A DNA stretch of 52,357 bases from DATEDA01 sp035286595 (GTDB lineage Bacteria > Pseudomonadota > Gammaproteobacteria > Burkholderiales > SG8-39): positions 1 through 52,357 of the forward strand of contig DATEDA010000033.1 of the NCBI GenBank assembly GCA_035286595.1. The letters run 5' to 3'. The position numbers were made by a program, and so were the translations under genes. How positions within the stretch are numbered: position 1 is the first letter of the stretch; each line of letters opens with the position of its first letter. This document shows positions 26,266 to 34,656 of this stretch, piece after piece. The notes under the pieces were generated by a model. It made no database searches and was not told the DNA's origin. It worked only from the letters and a program-made list of their open reading frames with translations.

Positions 26266-27345
26266 GTGACGCCCGCGGTGTCATCCGGCGCGCCTTCGCC
26301 CGCTCCCGGGTCGCACCTACGCCCTCCGGGCGCAGGCACTGCTCCGCCGTCCGCGGGCGCCGTGCCTCAGTCGGCACCGCGCCTCGCGCCGGCCGGGGTC
26401 GTCACCCGGCCGATGGTGGTCGCGTTCCTCGCGCTCGCCACGACGCCGCTCTGGCTCGGTGCCCTCGGGCTCTACCAGTACCTCGCGCTCGAGATCATGA
26501 TCTGGATGACCTTCGCGCTCGGGTACAACCTCCTCCTCGGGCACGCCGGGCTGCCGTCGTTCGGGCACGGCGCGTACTTCGGCGTCGGCGCGTACGCCTT
26601 CGGCCTCGCGCAGAAGAGCCTCGTCGCCAATCTCTGGATCGACCTCGGCGTCGCGCTGCTCGCCGCGGCGGTTGCCGGCGCGATCGTCGCGGCATTCATC
26701 TCCCATCGCCGCGGCATCTACTACGCGCTGCTCACAATCGCATTCGGCCAGGTGTTCTGGTTCGTAGCGATCAAGTGGCACAGCGTCACCGGGGGCGAGG
26801 ACGGGCTGCTCAACATCCGGCGGCTCCCGGCCGACTTCGGGTTCGCCTCCTTCAGCCTCCAGTCGAACGAGGCGCTGTTCTTCTTTGCGCTCGCCGCCTT
26901 CGTGCTGGTCGTCGTCGGGCTCTGGCGGCTCGTGCACTCGCCGTTCGGGCGGATCCTCCACGCGGTCAAGCAGAACGAGGTCCGCGCGGCGTTCATCGGC
27001 CACAACGTCTGGCTCTACAAGTGGCTCGCGTTCGTGATCTCGGCCGCGGTCGCCGGGCTCGCCGGCGCGCTGTTCGCGATGGCGCAGCAGTCCGCCTATC
27101 CCAACGTGATGAGCCTGCACAACTCCGGCTTCGTGGTGATGATGGTGCTGATCGGCGGGGGCCTCGTCAGCTTCTGGGGGCCGGTGATCGGCGCCGCCTT
27201 CTTCATCCTGGCGCGTGACCTGCTCGGCGCCTACACCGAGACCTGGCTCCTCTGGTATGGGCTCCTCTTCATGGCGATGGTGCTCTTCAAGCCCGAGGGC
27301 ATCGCGGGCTTGTGGCAGCAGCACGTGGGAAGGCGCGGGCGATGA
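26266..27345 (+). CDS. livM: Branched-chain-type (HAAT) ABC transporter permease LivM
   Basis: 359 residues from GTG 26266, which has GGAGG six bases upstream. The first 49 residues are a Pro/Ala/Gly-rich extension, and an in-frame ATG at 26413 (MVVAFLALATTPLW) is the alternative start. The body has the LivM signature: FALGYNLLLGHAGLPSFGHGAYFGVGAYA in two parts, and the EAA-like loop AFIGHNVWLYKWLAFVISAAVAGLAGALFA. About nine membrane helices. It overlaps livG by ATGA. It is the partner of LivH at 19876. Confidence 0.92.
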   Translation: MTPAVSSGAPSPAPGSHLRPPGAGTAPPSAGAVPQSAPRLAPAGVVTRPMVVAFLALATTPLWLGALGLYQYLALEIMIWMTFALGYNLLLGHAGLPSFGHGAYFGVGAYAFGLAQKSLVANLWIDLGVALLAAAVAGAIVAAFISHRRGIYYALLTIAFGQVFWFVAIKWHSVTGGEDGLLNIRRLPADFGFASFSLQSNEALFFFALAAFVLVVVGLWRLVHSPFGRILHAVKQNEVRAAFIGHNVWLYKWLAFVISAAVAGLAGALFAMAQQSAYPNVMSLHNSGFVVMMVLIGGGLVSFWGPVIGAAFFILARDLLGAYTETWLLWYGLLFMAMVLFKPEGIAGLWQQHVGRRGR

Positions 27346-28088
27346 CGCCGCTGTTCGAAGCGAAGCGGCTCTCCAAGCGGTTCGGCGACGCCGTGGTCCT
27401 GGAGGACATCAATCTCGCGTTCGGGGAAGGCCGGCTCTCGGGAATCATGGGGCCGAACGGCGCCGGGAAAACGACCTGCTTCCATTGCCTCACGGGGCAC
27501 TACCGGCCCGACCGGGGCGAGGTCTGGTTCGCGGGCGAGAACATCACCGGCCTCGCGCCGCGCGAGGTCGCCCGCCGCGGGATCGCGCGCTCGTTCCAGA
27601 TCATGAGCCTGTTCGACGAGATGAGCGCGCTCGAGAACGTGCTCGTCGCGCTGCCGGGCTGCCGCGCGCGCGGTTTCGACATGGCGCGCGACGTTGCCGC
27701 GGCGACCGATCTCGTCGATGCGGCGGCGGCGACGCTGGCGCGCGTCGGGCTGCGCGGCAAGGAGCTGGCGCGCGCGAAGAGCCTGTCCTACGGCGAGCGG
27801 CGCGCGCTCGAGATCGCGGTCGCGCTGGCGGCGCAGCCACGACTGCTGTTTCTCGATGAGCCCACCGCCGGGCTGGGGACCGAAGGCACCGCACGGCTCG
27901 CCGACCTCGTGGGCGAGCTCAAGCGCAGCGTCACGATCGTGATCATCGAGCACGACATGCGGTTCCTGTTCGGCCTCGCCGACCACGTCTCGGTGATCCA
28001 CTGGGGCCAGGTTATCGCCCGCGGCACGCCCGACGAGCTGCGGGCCAATCCGTGGGTGCAGCGCTCCAACCTCGGGGAGCTGACGTGA
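27342..28088 (+). CDS. livG: HAAT ABC transporter ATP-binding protein LivG
   Basis: 248 residues from ATG 27342, overlapping the livM stop. Walker A GPNGAGKTT, Q-loop in RSFQIMSLF, signature LSYGERRALEIA, Walker B LLFLDEPTAGLG and H-loop EHDMRFLF are all present. The signature reads LSYGE, as is usual for LivG. It energises the LivH-LivM permease with LivF. Its stop is followed by a 147-base structured gap before livF, unlike the tight overlap upstream. Confidence 0.95.
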   Translation: MTPLFEAKRLSKRFGDAVVLEDINLAFGEGRLSGIMGPNGAGKTTCFHCLTGHYRPDRGEVWFAGENITGLAPREVARRGIARSFQIMSLFDEMSALENVLVALPGCRARGFDMARDVAAATDLVDAAAATLARVGLRGKELARAKSLSYGERRALEIAVALAAQPRLLFLDEPTAGLGTEGTARLADLVGELKRSVTIVIIEHDMRFLFGLADHVSVIHWGQVIARGTPDELRANPWVQRSNLGELT

Positions 28089-28234
28089 GCGCCGTGCCTT
28101 TCCCCTCCTCCCCGAGGGTGAGCCGGGGTTTCGAAGCATGTGCCTGCGCACACGCGAGCCGGCGAACGCCCGAGGCGTCCCCGCCTCGGGCCGGACGGGG
28201 TGGCTCGCGGAGCGAGCCGGGGTGGTCCCAGCAG
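28089..28234 (+). other. Structured livG-livF intergenic leader with three hairpins
   Basis: Hairpins: TGTGC/GCACA (28139-28152), CCCGAGGCG/CGCCTCGGG (28169-28190) and GGCTCGC-GGA-GCGAGCC (28202-28218), followed by GGGGTGGTCCCAGCAG directly before the livF ATG. GGGTGGTCC also occurs just before the ATG in the leader at 8823. A GTG at 28085 would allow in-frame translation of the gap as a 50-residue Arg/Pro-rich extension of LivF, which I consider unlikely. Confidence 0.55.
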
Positions 28235-28930
28235 ATGCTCGCGATCGAGGGCATCAGCACGTTCTACGGCGAGACGCAGGCGCTGTTCGACGTCTCGCTC
28301 GCGGTCGGCCCGGGCGAGGTGGTGGCGCTCCTCGGGCCGAACGGCGCCGGCAAGACGACGACCTTGCGCTCGATCCTGGGCCTGACCCCGGCACGCACCG
28401 GCCGCATCCGGTTCGACGGGCGCGACATCACCCGCGCCCCGACGCACGAGATCGCACGCGCCGGCATCGGTTGGGTACCCGACGACCGGCGCATCTTCCC
28501 GACCCTCACCGTCGCCCGCAACCTCGCGATCGCGAAAAAGACGTCGCGGTTCCGCGCCTGGCGCGAGCGGGAGTGCTTCGAGATCTTCAGCGCGCTCGAG
28601 TACCTCACGCACCGCGAATGCGAGAACCTCTCCGGCGGCGAGATGCAGATGGTCGCGATCTCGCGCGCGCTGCTCGGCTCGCCGGGGCTGGTGCTTCTCG
28701 ACGAGCCGACCCAGGGCCTCGCGCCCAAGGTCGCGCAGGACGTGATGCGGACGATCGAGCGCCTGAAGCGCGAGGGGATCGCCGCGCTCGTCGTCGAGCA
28801 GAACGTCGCCAGCGCGCTGGGGGTGGCCGACCGGTGCTATGTGATGGACCGCGGGCGGATCGTGCACGAGGGGCCCGCGCGGGCGCTGCTCGACGATGCG
28901 ACTCTCCGCGCCCGGCTGCTCGGGATCTAG
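28235..28930 (+). CDS. livF: HAAT ABC transporter ATP-binding protein LivF
   Basis: 231 residues from ATG 28235 (LAIEGISTFYGETQALFDVS). All motifs are intact: Walker A GPNGAGKTTTLRSILG, Q-loop region VPDDRRIFPTLTV, signature LSGGEMQMVAISRAL, Walker B LVLLDEPTQGLAP, and a switch region VEQNVASAL typical of LivF. This start fits family length; upstream in-frame codons reach into livG. Three bases separate its stop from the next ATPase-like gene. It forms the ATPase heterodimer with LivG. Confidence 0.94.
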   Translation: MLAIEGISTFYGETQALFDVSLAVGPGEVVALLGPNGAGKTTTLRSILGLTPARTGRIRFDGRDITRAPTHEIARAGIGWVPDDRRIFPTLTVARNLAIAKKTSRFRAWRERECFEIFSALEYLTHRECENLSGGEMQMVAISRALLGSPGLVLLDEPTQGLAPKVAQDVMRTIERLKREGIAALVVEQNVASALGVADRCYVMDRGRIVHEGPARALLDDATLRARLLGI

Positions 28931-28932
28931 CG

Positions 28933-29547
28933 ATGCAACCGCTCCTATCGGTCGAGGGGCTGCGCAAGCAGTACACGCGCGGGGCGATCAAGCGCGAGGT
29001 CACGTTCTCGCTCGCGGCCGACTTCACGATCGCCGAGCCGGCGATCGTGGGCGTCATGGGACCCAATGGCTCCGGCAAGACGACGCTCTTCGAGCTGATC
29101 ACCGGGTCGAACCTGCCCTCTGCCGGGCGGGTGCGGATCGACGGCCGCGACATCCATCGCGTCCGCTACCGGGAGCGGGACCGTCTCGCGATCCACTACC
29201 ACCAGTCCTACCAGGTGCGCGCGTTCAAGCGCACGGTGCCGAGCTTCATGCTCGAGCATGCCGCGAGCGACTATCCGCTTGTGCATCTCTTCGACGAGCC
29301 GCAGTTCAACACCCAGGACGGGTACATCGGCTTCATGCTGGAGTTCTTCCGCCGGTTGCGGCGCGAGCGGCGGCTGGTGTTCCTCTGCCTGCACCCGACG
29401 GAAGCCTTCCACCTCGACATCCTGCGCGAGACCTGCGAGCGGTTCGTCTTCGTCAACCGCGGTCAGCTCGCTCATGCCGCGAGCTGGGACGAGATGCTCC
29501 GGCAGGATGGCGTGCGCAGCTACCTCGGCGCGCTGGCACCCGCCTAA
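28933..29547 (+). CDS. Short ABC ATPase-like protein lacking the signature motif
   Basis: 204 residues, starting three bases after livF. Walker A is intact (GVMGPNGSGKTTLFELITG), and a Q-loop-like YHQSYQVRAF, a Walker B-like VHLFDEPQFN and an H-loop-like CLHPTEAFHL are seen. The helical subdomain is strongly shortened and there is no LSGGQ signature between the Q-loop and Walker B (it reads RTVPSFMLEHAASDYP). Without that motif it cannot complete the usual ABC dimer site in trans. It may pair with an intact subunit or act as a regulatory ATPase. Coding composition and tight operon position argue against a pseudogene. Confidence 0.8.
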   Translation: MQPLLSVEGLRKQYTRGAIKREVTFSLAADFTIAEPAIVGVMGPNGSGKTTLFELITGSNLPSAGRVRIDGRDIHRVRYRERDRLAIHYHQSYQVRAFKRTVPSFMLEHAASDYPLVHLFDEPQFNTQDGYIGFMLEFFRRLRRERRLVFLCLHPTEAFHLDILRETCERFVFVNRGQLAHAASWDEMLRQDGVRSYLGALAPA

Positions 29548-29996
29548 GTCAGCGGGGTCTCCCACGATCGTGCGCGGCACTGCAGCATCGTGCGACGCAC
29601 TTCACGTGCGAGGGCGCACTTCGGGCCGAGCTTCGGGACGAGCGTGATGGAGTGCCCCCGGCGCAGCCCAACCCGCTTGCCGGTACGACCGCCATTCGGG
29701 CATATAGCCGGCTGTGCTCCGGCACGGCTGCAGGCTGCGTTAAAACGGCCTCAGCCAAAGAGGAGGAGTCGACGGAACGTGCGCGCCGCGCAACGCGCGC
29801 ACGGCTAACGGCCCCGATCCCGCCTCTCCGTCGGATGCTCTCGGGGGCTCCATTGAGCCCGCCTCGCCGCCCAGCTCTCGCGGCAAAACCAAGGAATTGT
29901 TTCGCCGACGCCACGCGGCGCGCGCTCATTTGATGCGACCGCGGCGCCGGCTGGAAGTCGCCCGTGGGGTTCGCAGCCCGCGGGAGGGAGGGCTGG
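29548..29996. other. Gene-free stretch upstream of the chemosensory operon
   Basis: About 450 bases between the ABC cluster and the chemosensory genes. I see no convincing coding sequence. The 5' part holds repeated TCGTGCG and GTGCGACGCAC patterns. TTGCCG (29677) and CATATA (29701) with an 18-base gap are a weak promoter candidate. An AG-rich patch GAGGAGGAG-like lies near 29761. The 3' end carries the GGGAGGGAGGG ribosome site of the next gene. Confidence 0.5.
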
Positions 29997-30839
29997 ATGA
30001 GCGAGCGAAGAGATTTCGTCGTCAGGCTGCTGGGCGTCCCGGAGCGCGAGCTGCGCGTCCTGAAGACGACGCTGCTCCTTTCCCAGGGGCGGGTCCGCTC
30101 GTATCGCGCGAACGTTCAGCCGCACGGGCGAGCGGACATCCTCATCGTCGACGGCGAGGCCCAGGGCGGGGTCGCGAAGTTCCACTCGGTCGACCCGTCC
30201 GGCGCCACTCCCGTGGTGTTCCTCGGCAGCGGCGACGGACACTGGAAAAACAGCGTCGTCGTGCCGCGACCGCTCGTCCCGACGAAGATCCTGGCCGCGC
30301 TCGACGATATCACGCGCCGCTTCCTGAGATTCGCGCCGGAGCTGGTGGTCGGCGCCGAGGCGCCGCTCGAGGAGGTCTCGCTCCACTCGACCTTCCCCGG
30401 CGCCGAGGCACGGCGCCGCAACCGCCATGCCGCCCTTGTCGTCGACGACAGCGTGACGGTGCGCGCACAGCTCCAGGTCCTGCTGCAGAACGCCGGCGTG
30501 TCGGTCGACGCGGCCGAGAGCGGCGAGCAGGCGCTCCACTATCTCGAGCAGAACCAGTACGACATCGTCTTCCTGGACGTCGTGCTCCCAGGAGCGGACG
30601 GCTACCAGCTGTGCAAGACGATCAAGAAGAACAAGGCGATCCGGGCGACGCCGGTCGTGATGCTGACGAGCAAGTCCTCGCCGTTCGACCGCGTGCGCGG
30701 CTCGCTCGCCGGCTGCGACACCTATCTGACCAAGCCCGTGGACCTCGAGACGTTCCGTGAGGTCCTCGCGAAGCACCTGCAGCAGGCCGCCCAGACTCTG
30801 CCCCACGGCGCCGGCGCCCATCCCGCCGGGGTCACCTGA
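29997..30839 (+). CDS. Response regulator with N-terminal pseudo-receiver
   Basis: 280 residues from ATG 29997, which has GGGAGGGAGGG upstream. Residues 5-110 look like a degenerate receiver fold (ADILIVDGE, ATPVVFLGSGD, VVPRPLVPTKILAALDDI) without the normal acidic pocket. After a linker, residues 145-262 are an intact CheY-type receiver: Asp150/Asp151, phospho-acceptor Asp194 in VFLDVVLPGADGY, Lys246 in YLTKPVD. No output domain. It opens the Pil-Chp-like operon and could serve as a PilH-like phosphate sink or a signal splitter; this is inference. Confidence 0.82.
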   Translation: MSERRDFVVRLLGVPERELRVLKTTLLLSQGRVRSYRANVQPHGRADILIVDGEAQGGVAKFHSVDPSGATPVVFLGSGDGHWKNSVVVPRPLVPTKILAALDDITRRFLRFAPELVVGAEAPLEEVSLHSTFPGAEARRRNRHAALVVDDSVTVRAQLQVLLQNAGVSVDAAESGEQALHYLEQNQYDIVFLDVVLPGADGYQLCKTIKKNKAIRATPVVMLTSKSSPFDRVRGSLAGCDTYLTKPVDLETFREVLAKHLQQAAQTLPHGAGAHPAGVT

Positions 30840-30871
30840 TCTTCAACACCCTCACCGCAAGGAGCCACGCC

Positions 30872-31234
30872 ATGGCCAAGAAAGCACTCGTCGTCGACGA
30901 TTCCCCGGCCGACCTCGCCGCCGTCAAGTCCATCCTGACCGACGCCGGCTGCGCCGTCGTCACCGCCGCGAGCGGTAAGGAGGCGATCGAGAAGGCGAAA
31001 TCGGAGAAGCCCGCGATCATCTTCCTCGACATCATCATGCCCGACATGGACGGGTACGAGGCCTGCCGCAAGCTCGCCGAGGACCCCGCCACCAAAGGCA
31101 TTCCGATCGTCTTCGTGACGAGCAAGGGCGAGAAGGCCGACAAGGTCTGGGGGCAAATGCAGGGCGCGAAAGCGTACCTGGTGAAGCCGGTCAACGCCGA
31201 CCAGGTCGTCGACCAGCTCAAGGCCTTAGCGTAG
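30872..31234 (+). CDS. pilG: CheY/PilG-like response regulator
   Basis: 120 residues, a single receiver domain: Asp9/Asp10, phospho-acceptor Asp53 in IIFLDIIMPDMDGY, Thr83 and Lys105 in YLVKPVN. ATG with AAGGAG upstream. Next to CheW-, PilJ- and ChpA-like genes, it matches PilG/PilH of the type IV pilus chemosensory (Pil-Chp) system, which steers pilus motors and cAMP level in Pseudomonas. Nearly a copy of the next gene (about 85 percent identical). The PilG versus PilH assignment is uncertain. Confidence 0.85.
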   Translation: MAKKALVVDDSPADLAAVKSILTDAGCAVVTAASGKEAIEKAKSEKPAIIFLDIIMPDMDGYEACRKLAEDPATKGIPIVFVTSKGEKADKVWGQMQGAKAYLVKPVNADQVVDQLKALA

Positions 31235-31331
31235 CCGATACCGAGGAGCGCGGTCCGCGTCAGGCAGGCCGCGCTCGCATCGGCCGGCGCATCGAGAGAT
31301 TTCCGACGTTGTCACCGAAAGGAGCAGTACC

Positions 31332-31694
31332 GTGGTCAAGAAAGCACTCGTTGTAGACGATTCGCCGGCCGATCTCGCCAACATCAAGTCGATCCTCGCC
31401 GATGCCGGCTGCGCGGTCGTGACGGCCTCCAACGGCAAGGAGGCGCTCGAGAAGGCGAAAACGGAGAAGCCCGCGATCATCTTCCTCGACATCGTGATGC
31501 CCGACATGGACGGGTACGAGGCCTGCCGACTCCTCGCCGAGGATCCGGCGACCAAGGGCATTCCGATCGTCTTCGTGACGAGCAAGGGCCAAAAGGCCGA
31601 CAAGGTCTGGGGGCAGATGCAGGGCGCGAAGGCGCACATCGTCAAGCCCGTGAGCCCCGACCAGATCGTCGACCAGCTCAAGACCGTCGCGTAA
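31332..31694 (+). CDS. CheY/PilG-like response regulator, tandem paralogue
   Basis: 120 residues from a GTG with GAAAGGAG upstream. By direct comparison 102 of 120 positions equal those of the preceding gene. All receiver residues are kept (Asp9, Asp10, Asp53, Thr83, Lys105). Differences concentrate at the surface that follows the Lys (AHIVKPVSPDQ versus AYLVKPVNADQ) and in helix 1. This points to a fairly recent tandem duplication, perhaps to separate PilG- and PilH-like outputs. A 97-base gap separates the copies. Confidence 0.85.
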   Translation: MVKKALVVDDSPADLANIKSILADAGCAVVTASNGKEALEKAKTEKPAIIFLDIVMPDMDGYEACRLLAEDPATKGIPIVFVTSKGQKADKVWGQMQGAKAHIVKPVSPDQIVDQLKTVA

Positions 31695-31703
31695 CCGACG
31701 CCC

Positions 31704-32282
31704 ATGGACCGCTCACCCGGAACCGAGCCGGCGGCGCCGCAGGACGCGGCGCCGCCGCGGCCGGAGGCCGCATGGCTTCCGCCGAGCGCCGCGCTCGCCC
31801 GATTCCAGCATCCGGTGGGCACCGCCGGCGCGGGCCAGCGCGCGCGGCCCGAGGCCGTGCGCTACGGGTTCCGCGTCGGCGCCCTGGGCCTGCTCATCAA
31901 GCCGCGCACGGGCAGCGAAGTGATCAAGCTCACGCCCCCGGCGGCCGTCCCGAACGGCCCGCCGTGGCTGCTCGGCATGATCAACCTGCGCAGCCACCTC
32001 GTGCCGGTGTTCGACCTGAAGCTGATCTGCGCGCTGCCGCAGGAGCGGTCGGCGGCGGAGCCGATGATCCTCGTGCTCGACAAGGGCGAGGACTCGGTCG
32101 GCCTGGTGATCGAGGGCTTCCCGGTCGCGCTCTGGGCCATGGAACCGATCCCGCACCTCCCGCAGTTGCCGACCGCGCTGCGCGGGCACGTGGCGGCCGG
32201 CTATTCGCGCGACGGCGAGGTCTGGCTCGAGTTCGACCACGAAGGCCTGTGCCGCGCGCTCGTCGAGCCGTCCACCGCCTGA
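31704..32282 (+). CDS. pilI: CheW-like adaptor (PilI-like)
   Basis: 192 residues with a low-complexity Pro/Ala N-terminus (about 45 residues), then a CheW domain: YGFRVGALGLLIKP, PPWLLGMINLRSHLVPVFDL and MILVLDKGEDSVGLVIEGFPV. It would couple the PilJ-like receptor to the ChpA-like kinase at the membrane. It begins 9 bases after the response regulator gene and precedes the receptor gene, the same order as pilG-pilI-pilJ. Function by family and order. Confidence 0.87.
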   Translation: MDRSPGTEPAAPQDAAPPRPEAAWLPPSAALARFQHPVGTAGAGQRARPEAVRYGFRVGALGLLIKPRTGSEVIKLTPPAAVPNGPPWLLGMINLRSHLVPVFDLKLICALPQERSAAEPMILVLDKGEDSVGLVIEGFPVALWAMEPIPHLPQLPTALRGHVAAGYSRDGEVWLEFDHEGLCRALVEPSTA

Positions 32283-32349
32283 GCGAGACCCTGGGCCCCC
32301 ACCCGATCGAGGGTGACGCCCGCTTAGAACACCCACCCCGGAGACCGAG

Positions 32350-34578
32350 ATGAAACTGATCAACCGACTCATGCTGTGGCAAAAGTTCCTGATCCTCGCG
32401 GGCCTTGCCTTCCTGCTGGCGGTCGTGCCGTTCGTCCTCTTCCTCTACGAGGCGAACGAGCGGGTCGCCGTCGCCCAACGGGAGCAGCGCGGCCTCGCGC
32501 CGGCCGCGGTGCTGCTGAAGATCCTCCAGGGCAGCGCCATCCACCGCGGCTCCTCCAGCGCGGTGCTCGCGGGCAACGAGGCGCTCGCCGCGGTCCGCCA
32601 GACCGCGCAGGTCGAGCTCGACCAGGCGATGGCGGCTCTCGACCCGCTGATCGCGAGCGAAGTGGACGACGACCGGATCAAGCAGACCTGGCGGAAGATC
32701 GCCCAGGACTGGCGCGCGATCGCCACGGCGGCCGCCGGCCGGACCGTCGCCGCGCGCGCGAACTTCGCCGCGCACACGGCGCTCATCGACCGGGAGCTCG
32801 CGCTGCTCGACGACCTCCTCGACCATTTCGGCCTGGCCCGCGACCCGGCGCTCCACACGCACGCGTTGATCCGGGCATCGCTCGGCGAGCTCCCGCGACT
32901 GGGCGAAGCGCTAGGCCAGCTCCGCGGATTCGGATCGACGGTGCTCACGCAGGTCGAGCGCGCGAAGACCCAGGGCGGCGGCGCTCAGGCGATGATCGCC
33001 TCGACGGACCGCGCCGCGCTCGCCGCCATGGTCCAGGACGCGCGTCAGAACGCCGAGGCCGCGGCGCGCAACCTGCAGAAGGTGATCGAGCGCTCCACGG
33101 AGGCGAAAGCGAGGCTCGAGCCCGTGGCGAACCCGGCCCTGGGCATCGCCCAGAAGGCCGTGAAGCTGGGGCAGGACGAGGTCGTGACGGCCGAGCAGCA
33201 CCGGATCGCGGTGCCGGAGTATTTCAAGCAGATGACCGACGCGATCGACGCCGTCTTCCGCGTGAACGACGAAGCGCGGCAGGTGCTGACCGAAGAGTTC
33301 GAGCGCACGGTGAGCCGCACGCGCCGCGGCGTGCTGGCGGCCGCCGCGATGATCCTGACGCTGTTCGCGATCGGGGGCCTGCTCGGATTCGTCGTGATCC
33401 GCAGCGTAACCCGTCCCGTCCGGCATCTGATGGAGGTCACGAACAAGCTCGCCAAGGGCGACGACAACGCGCGCGCCAGGCTCGACACCAAGGACGAGAT
33501 CGGCATGCTCGGCGCGGTGTTCGACGACATGATGGACGTCCGGATCGCGAAGCTCAAGAAGGAGAACGAACGGCTCAACGACTCGGTGCTCGCGCTGCTG
33601 CAGGGCGTGGCGCAGCTCGCGCGGAAGGACCTGACGGTGAAGGTGCCGGTCGCCGAGGACGTCACCGGCCCGGTCGCCGATGCGTTGAACCTGCTCACGT
33701 CCGAGACGAGCAAGGTGCTCTCCGACGTGACCAACATCTCGGCCGACGTGACCGCCGCCTCGCTCAAGGTGAAGGAGCAGTCGGACACCGTCAAGCAGGT
33801 GGCGGAGACCGAGCGGCGCGAGGTGGACCAGACCGCGCAGACGCTCGCCGGGGCCGCCCAGACGATGGGCCAGATCGCCGAGCTCGCGAAGGTCTGCAAC
33901 CAGGCGGCGGACAACGCCATCAAGACGACCCAGACGGCGCTCGAGACGGTGCTGAGCACGGTCGGCGGCATCAACAGCACCCGCGACACGATCCGCGAGA
34001 CGGAGAAGCGGATCAAGCGGCTCGGCGAGCGCTCACAGGAGATCTCGGGCGTGGTGAACCTGATCAACACCATCGCGGAACGGACGCACATCCTGGCGCT
34101 GAACGCCTCGATGCACGCCGCCTCGGCCGGTGAAGCGGGTCGCGGGTTCGCGGTGGTCGCGGACGAGGTGCAGCGGCTGGCGGAGAACGCCCGCCAGGCG
34201 ACGGCCCAGATCGCGGGCCTGGTGAACAACATCCAGGTCGAGACCGCCGACACGGTGAACACGATGAACAACGCCATCGCGCAGGTCGTGGAGGGCAGCC
34301 GGCTCGCGGAAGCTGCGGGCCAGCAGATGCAGAAGACCGAGGCGAGCACTTCCGAGCTGGTGTCGCTGGTGCAGCAAATCGCGGCGAGCTCGGAAGAGCA
34401 GGCGAGAGCGAGCGGCGACCTGCTCAAGCGCGCCGCGGAGATCCGCAAGAGCACCGAGCAGACGAGCCAGAAGCTCGACGAGCAGGGGCAGTACACCACC
34501 AACCTGGTGGAGTACGCGCGCAACCTCCTGTCAGCGGTGCGGGTGTTCAAGCTCCCGACCCAGCAGGCAGGCTCGTAA
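32350..34578 (+). CDS. pilJ: Methyl-accepting chemotaxis protein, PilJ-like
   Basis: 742 residues. A membrane helix at about 13-32, a large periplasmic helical domain (about 33-328, nitrate-sensor-like helical bundle), a second helix at about 330-352, and a HAMP domain (VTRPVRHLMEVTNKLAKGD). A further HAMP-like segment precedes the signalling domain, whose tip reads ALNASMHAASAGEAGRGFAVVADEV in two parts. No C-terminal CheR-docking pentapeptide (it ends TQQAGS). It is the sensory input of the operon. The periplasmic ligand is unknown; PilJ proteins are thought to respond to pilin or surface contact. Confidence 0.92.
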   Translation: MKLINRLMLWQKFLILAGLAFLLAVVPFVLFLYEANERVAVAQREQRGLAPAAVLLKILQGSAIHRGSSSAVLAGNEALAAVRQTAQVELDQAMAALDPLIASEVDDDRIKQTWRKIAQDWRAIATAAAGRTVAARANFAAHTALIDRELALLDDLLDHFGLARDPALHTHALIRASLGELPRLGEALGQLRGFGSTVLTQVERAKTQGGGAQAMIASTDRAALAAMVQDARQNAEAAARNLQKVIERSTEAKARLEPVANPALGIAQKAVKLGQDEVVTAEQHRIAVPEYFKQMTDAIDAVFRVNDEARQVLTEEFERTVSRTRRGVLAAAAMILTLFAIGGLLGFVVIRSVTRPVRHLMEVTNKLAKGDDNARARLDTKDEIGMLGAVFDDMMDVRIAKLKKENERLNDSVLALLQGVAQLARKDLTVKVPVAEDVTGPVADALNLLTSETSKVLSDVTNISADVTAASLKVKEQSDTVKQVAETERREVDQTAQTLAGAAQTMGQIAELAKVCNQAADNAIKTTQTALETVLSTVGGINSTRDTIRETEKRIKRLGERSQEISGVVNLINTIAERTHILALNASMHAASAGEAGRGFAVVADEVQRLAENARQATAQIAGLVNNIQVETADTVNTMNNAIAQVVEGSRLAEAAGQQMQKTEASTSELVSLVQQIAASSEEQARASGDLLKRAAEIRKSTEQTSQKLDEQGQYTTNLVEYARNLLSAVRVFKLPTQQAGS

Positions 34579-34656
34579 GCACGCGGGCAGCGTGTGCGCC
34601 CAGAGCACGGGCGCACGCGCATCGGACTGCTCGACCAGAGAATCGAGGGCGAAAAC

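Noticed and set aside
28085..28234. N-terminal extension of LivF from the GTG at 28085
   Set aside because: The 50 added residues are Arg/Pro-rich and not LivF-like; the DNA forms three perfect hairpins, better explained as a leader.
29549..29929. 126-codon minus-strand open frame in the gap before the chemosensory operon
   Set aside because: Low-complexity Arg/Ser/Ala composition, no domain, no convincing ribosome site, overlapping random open frames on the other strand.
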